This document shows, one piece after another, positions 59,219 to 64,000 of a stretch of DNA of 64,000 nucleotides. The position numbers and the translations under genes are program-made. This stretch comes from a virus. The notes beneath the pieces were generated by a model. The model was given only the letters and a program-made list of their open reading frames with translations, made no database searches and was not told the origin of the DNA. The stretch's first letter is position 1; each line of letters begins with the position of its first letter. Location of the stretch: positions 45,716-109,715 of IMG/VR virus record IMGVR_UViG_3300042396_000691; one strand, written 5' to 3'.

Positions 59219-59740
59219 TTAAGCACCTACCCTGCTCCACATTCCTACCCAATACCTATTTTGAACGATGTTTCCTTGATCAATAGGTTCACCATAGAGT
59301 TCATATGTGAATCTTATCATAGGTTCTAAGCTTATCTGTACAATTAGCTTCCTTGACTGTAAAACATCTGGTAAATCTGAAATATATCCTTTTGTTTGTA
59401 TCATTCCCGCTGGAACTTGAAGTCCAGAAGGCATTTTAACAAACCATTCTGAAGGGCTATTGCCAATAAGAAGCTTTAAAGGTTTTGTCATTTGTTTAAA
59501 ATGATAGCCAGAACCATTGCAAGAAGGGCAAATGGAACCATTTGGAAATGGTATAGGTCCACCATTTATCCAATAGTTTGATGATTTGTTACCAATTGGG
59601 TCCAAAACACAGTTTTCACATATCTCTGGAAGTGCCGGAAATAAAAGAAGACAATCTTTGCCAAGCTGATCTATTAAATCATCTATAGCATCTTGGGCGA
59701 TTTTTTTAACATCAGCAGAAAGCGTAAATAATTTTGCCAT
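59219..59740 (-). CDS. Neck-region protein with DnaJ-like Cys motif, 173 aa
   Basis: ATG 59740 (MAKLFTLSADVKK) is preferred to an upstream ATG. AAGGAG lies 9 bases before it, in the loop of a possible hairpin. Contains ICENC and, later, CPSCNGSGYHF, where CxxCxGxG recalls the DnaJ zinc domain and gives one four-Cys site. C-terminal half beta-rich. Together with 58574 it lies in the neck region. Exact role unproven. Confidence 0.5.
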   Translation of the reverse strand: MAKLFTLSADVKKIAQDAIDDLIDQLGKDCLLLFPALPEICENCVLDPIGNKSSNYWINGGPIPFPNGSICPSCNGSGYHFKQMTKPLKLLIGNSPSEWFVKMPSGLQVPAGMIQTKGYISDLPDVLQSRKLIVQISLEPMIRFTYELYGEPIDQGNIVQNRYWVGMWSRVGA

Positions 59741-59757
59741 GATGGTGTACTCCTTAC

Positions 59758-59769
59758 AATAAATACACC
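59758..59769 (-). promoter_or_regulatory. GGTGTATTTATT element upstream of gene 59740
   Basis: Read on the - strand GGTGTATTTATT, 17 bases before the ATG. Its GGTGTA can pair with TACACC (59744-59749 on the + strand as ggtgta), placing AAGGAG in the loop. Either promoter core or leader hairpin. Confidence 0.3.
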
Positions 59770-59778
59770 GATAAAAAA

Positions 59779-61566
59779 TTATGACTTTACTGCTATTAAA
59801 CACTTATCTGAAATAAACTGAGTCTTGTAGTCTGCAACATCAGAAAAAGCTTCTTTAATTTCTTCTTCTGGATGAACAATTATTAAAACATCTCCACTTC
59901 TTAAAAATGATGCCTGTTTTTCATAAGCAAAGTCTTTTAAATAATCTGGAATATTTTTGTAATTGATTAATAAAGCCCTGCCACCATCTTCTGGAGCTTC
60001 TATGGTTTCATCTAATTCTGCAATAATAAAATTGGCATAACCAAATACATCAAGTTCTTTTTTGAGGGTTTCTTTATCTTGATTTTGGAAGTCGTAGACT
60101 CTTACAATACCAAGACCTTTTTGACAAAGAGCCAATGTCGTTTGAAGAGATATAGCAGAAACATCTAAACACCATTTGTCTTTTGCTGACCAAACAATTT
60201 CTCTAATGTCACAAAAATCTAAACCTCCAGATACATTATCTAAATGATTTAAGTTTGGATTTACCCTATATAAAATTTCTTTTTTCGTTAAAACAAATGG
60301 TGCAACATTATTTCTTTTTGCGACATCTGATAATTTTAAGTTTTGATTTTTATTTAATATAATTCTTGCAAAATCTTTGCTTATGATTAAAGAGGCACTA
60401 TTGTCTATGTCTACATCATCCGCAATTCTATATGAAAAAAAGTCGTTTTTTCTTTTCAAAGAATTTTTTTTAATTTCATTTAAAGATGCTATTTTTAAAG
60501 TCTTTTGCTTAATAGTAATCCATTCATCAATCTTTTCTATTGTTTTTGGATCAATACTTTCACCAGACTTTATAATTAAGCAATAATTCTCATCTCTAGA
60601 AACAAAATCATTTATAGCTGAAATAAAAGATTTGTCTTCTAAGCTTATTTTAGGGTATGACCAATTAAAATTTTTATAAGTTTCACTGTTTTCATCGTCT
60701 AATATATAAGCAACTTTACTTGTTTTATAGTCTTTAGCAGGAGAAATTGACATTGGTGTTCCTAGAGCTTTTGTAAACTCTTTGAGTATTTCACCTATTT
60801 GATTTGTGTTTAAAGACTTCTTAAAAAACTCCAAAACCTCCTGATAGTTCATGCCCAACTCAGACCATCCAATTAAATAATTTATAATCCTGTCTTTAAT
60901 GTCTAATGGATATGGAACACCCTTTGGTCTTGCAAATCTATGAATCCATTTCAACCAAGATAAGCATATAGCCTTTCCACCATTCTGCCTTGTTTTTTCT
61001 TGAATGTATCCTTCTTCACCACCAAAACCACGGAAGTTAGAATTAAATTTTGGCCAAACATCTTTCCTCATGCAAAATAATCCTAGACCCTGCATAGGTA
61101 TTTCAAACTTTTCTTGAGTTAAATGCCTAGAATCTGTTTCCCAAGTTCCATACATTTGTCCACGCCACTCAGGTTTAAAGTGAGTCGATATATTTTTTTG
61201 ATCATCGTAAAGCAATGGTCCTTGAATTAAATCCTTAGTGTCAATGTTTGCGTAAATATATTCTTTTAGTTTTTTAACAGCATCTTTAACCAATAAAACA
61301 TGACAGTCAATACACATTACAAATTTGCCAGTTGCTACTTCAAACACATGGTTTCTTGAAGCAGATGTTCCAACTTTATCTGGCCTGTGAAAATATTTTA
61401 CACCAAGAGCATTGCAAGTATTTGCTGTGTCTTTGCAAGATTCTTTTTTGGTATCAACTACAACTAACTCTACATCTTGTAAATCTTGATATGCTTTTAA
61501 AGCTTCTAAAGTGAAATAAACCCCATCAAAATCATCGTATGTGGCCATGCCAATTGTAAGAATCAT
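59779..61566 (-). CDS. GT2-like glycosyltransferase in the structural block, 595 aa
   Basis: Residues 1-220 have the GT-A fold: LTIGMATYDDFDGVYFTLEA, LVVVDT, GTSASRNHVFEVATGKFVMC then CIDCHVLL, where the usual metal-binding DxDxH reads D-C-H, FGGEEGYIQEKTRQ (acceptor motif) and WLKWIHRF (metal His). This resembles polypeptide GalNAc-transferase-like and chondroitin-synthase-like families. Residues 220-595 are not recognised. A lone sugar enzyme among head/tail genes suggests it glycosylates a virion protein. AAGGAGG precedes the ATG. Confidence 0.7.
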   Translation of the reverse strand: MILTIGMATYDDFDGVYFTLEALKAYQDLQDVELVVVDTKKESCKDTANTCNALGVKYFHRPDKVGTSASRNHVFEVATGKFVMCIDCHVLLVKDAVKKLKEYIYANIDTKDLIQGPLLYDDQKNISTHFKPEWRGQMYGTWETDSRHLTQEKFEIPMQGLGLFCMRKDVWPKFNSNFRGFGGEEGYIQEKTRQNGGKAICLSWLKWIHRFARPKGVPYPLDIKDRIINYLIGWSELGMNYQEVLEFFKKSLNTNQIGEILKEFTKALGTPMSISPAKDYKTSKVAYILDDENSETYKNFNWSYPKISLEDKSFISAINDFVSRDENYCLIIKSGESIDPKTIEKIDEWITIKQKTLKIASLNEIKKNSLKRKNDFFSYRIADDVDIDNSASLIISKDFARIILNKNQNLKLSDVAKRNNVAPFVLTKKEILYRVNPNLNHLDNVSGGLDFCDIREIVWSAKDKWCLDVSAISLQTTLALCQKGLGIVRVYDFQNQDKETLKKELDVFGYANFIIAELDETIEAPEDGGRALLINYKNIPDYLKDFAYEKQASFLRSGDVLIIVHPEEEIKEAFSDVADYKTQFISDKCLIAVKS

Positions 61567-61585
61567 ATTTCCTCCTTCTATTCCC

Positions 61586-61627
61586 TAAAACAAAAAGGCT
61601 GCTGTACCTTTATATGATACAACAGCC
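61586..61627 (-). terminator. Intrinsic terminator after the head-fibre-like gene
   Basis: On the - strand GGCTGTTGTA pairs with TACAGCAGCC (one G-U pair) around an 11-base loop and is followed by TTTTTGTTTT. Arms on the + strand are 61597-61606 and 61618-61627. It separates gene 61649 from the glycosyltransferase gene. Confidence 0.8.
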
Positions 61628-61648
61628 AATATGGATCATCAATACTTT

Positions 61649-62107
61649 TTAAGCTTCTTTTGCAATAAATCGAGCACCACTTGTGGCACATATAATGTTC
61701 ACAGTAGAGGCTGGAATAAAAGCACTATCAAAGATTAAATTGCCACTTGCTGGTATTTTAAAAGAAGAAGTAGTGTTTGCCGGTATTCCAAAATCTACAT
61801 ACATATCGTTGCCTGACTCATTTTGAAAATATAAATAATGCCTGTCATCATTAGGAGAAAATATTTGCTGACTTGTATTAGAAGCAAGTATGGTTGAAGA
61901 ACCATCTGAAAAAACTGCTGGCCTTGAAATATCAACGATAGGAATAGCAAAACTTCTTTCTATCGCTGGATAATCCAATGTGTCTGATTTCGTAGCTCTT
62001 CCTTCGCTAACATAATTGATTGTTTGGCCACTTGGATTTCCTTCAGTGGGATTAATCGTTGAATAACCATTTACTATACCAGCACCAATAATGTGAACAG
62101 TTCCCAT
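61649..62107 (-). CDS. Head-fibre/decoration-like protein, 152 aa
   Basis: A 152-residue protein. Residues 80-150, DDRHYLYFQNESGNDMYVDF then IPASGNLIFDSAFIPAS, match the small beta-sandwich (YLxxxNxSxxxxYVxFG...GxxxxD) found in head-fibre and decoration proteins of phages. Followed by a strong terminator, suggesting abundant expression. Could also be a tail-fibre component. Confidence 0.55.
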   Translation of the reverse strand: MGTVHIIGAGIVNGYSTINPTEGNPSGQTINYVSEGRATKSDTLDYPAIERSFAIPIVDISRPAVFSDGSSTILASNTSQQIFSPNDDRHYLYFQNESGNDMYVDFGIPANTTSSFKIPASGNLIFDSAFIPASTVNIICATSGARFIAKEA

Positions 62108-62122
62108 GTGAAAAAACCCTCG

Positions 62123-62653
62123 TTATGGAATAAAGTTTCTACCATCTCTACTGTAAGGATAGTATGCTATATCTCTAAAGCCAGCAAAAACTCTGAATGG
62201 AGTCATAATGGCTGCACCAGCAATTGCCCCATTTCTATTTGCTTGATATTCTAGCTTGGTGTCATCATATACTGCACACCAGCCCTTTTCAAGCAATTTA
62301 AGCCTACCATCCATAGTTCCACGAAGATCAATAGAGGAACTACCATCTCTAATAGCAATTCCTTGACCAACAGACTTTCTAGTTTCTCCACGCTCTATTA
62401 AACATGCTGCTTTTATACAAACTAAATTTATAAAATTTTCATCTCTAGTTGAATCTCTATCTACTGGACTTGGTTCAATAGTTAAAGCTTGAATATCAAC
62501 CCTAAATTTATTAGGAAAATTTAATTCATTTGTAACTAATTGAGCAGCTACTGCCAAAACTTGCGTAAGTCTTTTGTCATTATATGTTTGTGGCGATGAA
62601 AGATCGTCAATCAAAACCCTTATCAGTGTTATGAATTCTGCTTGCCAGTACAT
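62123..62653 (-). CDS. Head-tail connector/adaptor candidate, 176 aa
   Basis: ATG 62653 follows GAGGTG; an upstream GTG at 62659 also fits. The 176-residue helical N-terminus (LIRVLIDDLSSPQTYNDKRLTQVLAVAAQLVTNEL, quoted in part) and IERGETRKSVGQGI loop resemble head-completion adaptor proteins (SPP1 gp15-type). Position fits the connector region. Confidence 0.5.
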   Translation of the reverse strand: MYWQAEFITLIRVLIDDLSSPQTYNDKRLTQVLAVAAQLVTNELNFPNKFRVDIQALTIEPSPVDRDSTRDENFINLVCIKAACLIERGETRKSVGQGIAIRDGSSSIDLRGTMDGRLKLLEKGWCAVYDDTKLEYQANRNGAIAGAAIMTPFRVFAGFRDIAYYPYSRDGRNFIP

Positions 62654-62684
62654 AATCACCTCGTTATTTAGTAATAATTACAAC

Positions 62685-62696
62685 TAATAATACACC
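62685..62696 (-). promoter_or_regulatory. GGTGTATTATTA element upstream of gene 62653
   Basis: Read on the - strand GGTGTATTATTA, just after the stop of gene 62702 and 31 bases before the ATG. Third member of the recurrent motif. Confidence 0.3.
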
Positions 62697-62701
62697 GTAT
62701 T

Positions 62702-63346
62702 CTAATCAGTAAATGGTGGAACGATTATAATATTGCCAACTACTAGGGTTATTATGTGACCATTTGACAAAACAGATCTAAATTCATAAGACCATCTACC
62801 AGCACCAATTTGTTGTAGTTCTTCATTGCTCAACTCAACTCTTAATGATGTTGTATTAAGCAATTGTGCTACCTTAGTAAATGTTGGCATTGAATCAATT
62901 ATGAAACTAGTAGAAGAGCCAGTTAAATCTGGCCAATTTACAGAGGTTATATCTATAGATCTAGATTCTGCAACTAAATAATCATCAGTTAATCTTAACT
63001 CTATAGGATCTGCTGGATTAATCGGTATTGGATTTGTCAGTGTAGGAACTCCAGTTCCAGTAGAACTACACCTTGTGCTAACTTTAACATCTATGTTTTC
63101 ATACTCTTCTGGATTAATAGCTAAAGCACCAAGAAATTCAATCCCGCAATAAAATTTGATAGCACCTCTAAAAGATGCTGGTATTGTTGGAGTAAATAAA
63201 AAGTAGCCATTAGTTAAATTTACAAATCCAGTTGTATATGGAGTACTATAACTTGTTCCATTTCCGTTTATTAATTGTGCAGATAAAGTTGTGCAATTTT
63301 CATAATTTTTACCAAAAGATAAGCTTATACCCATTTCAAATGCCAT
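62702..63346 (-). CDS. BppU-like beta-sandwich structural protein, 214 aa
   Basis: ATG 63346 follows GGAGATTAAC and is preferred to TTG 63358. The C-terminal domain has IELRLTDDYLVAESRSIDIT, VELSNEELQQIGAGRWSYEF and GHIITLVVGNIIIVP, a pattern like the N-terminal BppU/DUF2479 domain of baseplate and fibre proteins. It is paralogous to the incomplete gene upstream (63348). Starts two bases after that gene's stop. Its role may be fibre attachment or capsid decoration. Confidence 0.55.
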   Translation of the reverse strand: MAFEMGISLSFGKNYENCTTLSAQLINGNGTSYSTPYTTGFVNLTNGYFLFTPTIPASFRGAIKFYCGIEFLGALAINPEEYENIDVKVSTRCSSTGTGVPTLTNPIPINPADPIELRLTDDYLVAESRSIDITSVNWPDLTGSSTSFIIDSMPTFTKVAQLLNTTSLRVELSNEELQQIGAGRWSYEFRSVLSNGHIITLVVGNIIIVPPFTD

Positions 63347-63347
63347 G

Positions 63348-64000
63348 TTAATCTCCAAAAGCAGGAGTTATAATTAAATTCCCAATGGTCAATGTCACAA
63401 TATGCCCACTTAGAAAAACTGCCCTTATTTCGTAAGACCATCTTCCAGCACCAATAGTAGATAATTCAAGATGACCAAGCTCTAATCTAATTGTGGTTGT
63501 ATTTATAGCTAAACAGTTTTTAACAAAGTTTATTTTACCATCTACAAAAAATAAAATTGTTAAATTATTTAATACTGGATAATCATTGGATACAAAATCT
63601 ATAGCTCTTCCATCTATGTCATAGTAATCATCAGTAAGCCTTATTTCTATTTGATCGCCAGCGTTGTACTTTATTGAATTTATATTTGGGGCTAATGTTG
63701 TCGTAGTCGTAGTGGGCGAAACTGTTGTGGTGGTCGTTGTAGGTGCTGAAGTAGTCGTTGGACTAGCGGTAGTTGTAGTCGTTGTAGTAGGTGCTGCTGT
63801 CGTAGTTGTAGTGGTTGGTGCAGCAGTGGTTGTAGTAGTTGTAGTTGTAGTAGTTGTAGTCGTAGTAGTTGTTGTAGTTGGTGCTGAAGTAGTCGTAGTA
63901 GTTGGTGCTGAAGTAGTCGTTGTGGTAGTTGGACTAACGGTTGTGGTCGTAGTCGTTGGTGCTAAAGTAGTCGTAGTGGTCGTAGGTTCTGCTGTCGTAG
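63348..64000 (-). CDS. Partial BppU-like protein with poly-Thr stalk
   Basis: An open frame runs from the right edge to TAA 63348-63350; the start is outside the window. The C-terminal 115 residues (QIEIRLTDDYYDIDG, LELSTIGAGRWSYEI, GHIVTLTIGNLIITP) are paralogous to the product of 62702-63346. Before them lies a stalk of at least 100 residues made almost only of Thr with Ala, Pro, Ser and Val (TTTTTSAP, TTTVSPTTT). The layout suggests a fibre-like protein with its globular end C-terminal. Its last base pairs overlap the next ribosome site. Confidence 0.65.
   Translation of the reverse strand, partial: TTAEPTTTTTTLAPTTTTTTVSPTTTTTTSAPTTTTTSAPTTTTTTTTTTTTTTTTTTAAPTTTTTTAAPTTTTTTTASPTTTSAPTTTTTTVSPTTTTTTLAPNINSIKYNAGDQIEIRLTDDYYDIDGRAIDFVSNDYPVLNNLTILFFVDGKINFVKNCLAINTTTIRLELGHLELSTIGAGRWSYEIRAVFLSGHIVTLTIGNLIITPAFGD
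63693..64000 (-). repeat. Degenerate Thr-codon repeat encoding a poly-Thr linker
   Basis: A low-complexity tract of NGT triplets (ACN on the coding strand), interrupted by Ala-Pro and Ser/Val-Pro codons at irregular spacing, running off the right edge. Third positions vary widely, so the protein sequence rather than the DNA repeat is conserved. Confidence 0.8.

Noticed and set aside
63690-64000. Short repeated units that look like a CRISPR or satellite array
   Set aside because: They are in-frame Thr codons with variable third positions and no spacers; protein-level low complexity explains them.
1-64000. tRNA genes or an origin of replication
   Set aside because: Gaps between genes are mostly under 90 bases and show no cloverleaf or iterated origin-like motif; absence cannot be proven by eye.

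Overview
The window is an AT-rich stretch of a large tailed double-stranded DNA bacteriophage (Caudoviricetes), read with the standard bacterial code. Genes are packed end to end, mostly joined by ATGA/TAATG-type overlaps. There are two opposed blocks: bases 1-27512 on the + strand hold small accessory genes, replication/recombination genes and a glycan-modification island. Bases 27469-64000 on the - strand hold virion structural genes. The blocks converge and overlap slightly at 27469-27512. No tRNA, rRNA, CRISPR array or integrase was seen. The host cannot be inferred from the sequence.

+ strand layout. 1-2845: the end of a GT10-like glycosyltransferase and eight small genes, several with zinc-binding cysteine pairs. 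2838-10987: RecA interrupted in its Walker A loop by an intein, a PD-(D/E)XK nuclease, a DnaB-type helicase, a CHC2/Toprim primase, a deoxynucleotide kinase, a Cas4/RecB-like exonuclease and a Nudix protein. 11006-15825: a DNA polymerase III alpha subunit split over two genes, with a DnaQ-like proofreading exonuclease between the halves, then SSB. 15827-25544: ten or so sugar-related genes (GT-A and GT-B glycosyltransferases, a sugar nucleotidyltransferase, a GHMP-kinase relative, a small methyltransferase) with PhoH embedded. 25525-27512: a free-standing homing-type endonuclease, a possible single-strand annealing protein, a zinc protein and a 55-residue ORF. Together these encode most of a replisome plus a surface-glycan or DNA-sugar pathway.

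- strand layout, in transcription order from 64000 down to 27469: two related BppU-like beta-sandwich proteins (the first incomplete, with a long Thr-rich linker), neck/connector candidates, a head-fibre-like protein, an embedded GT2 glycosyltransferase, tail completion genes, a tail-tube candidate, putative tail-assembly chaperones, a 5097-residue tape measure protein, a LamG/Ig/LFxxG-repeat protein, two paralogous tail proteins, a 1595-residue hub-like protein with Cys-rich modules on poly-Thr stalks, and two distal structural proteins. No sheath gene is visible, and with the huge tape measure this suggests a very long flexible tail, though a sheath gene could lie outside the window. Three good intrinsic terminators lie on the - strand, one directly before the tape measure gene.

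Most notable: (i) a RecA intein with the complete W-C-T signature of class 3 inteins and both LAGLIDADG acidic residues lost; (ii) a tape measure protein that appears to carry several enzyme-like modules (HExxH zincin, PD-(D/E)XK-like, possibly ADP-ribosyltransferase-like) between GG-x-DTVPA-x-PGEYVV repeats, a candidate for an undescribed cargo-carrying tape measure; (iii) the DNA polymerase split.
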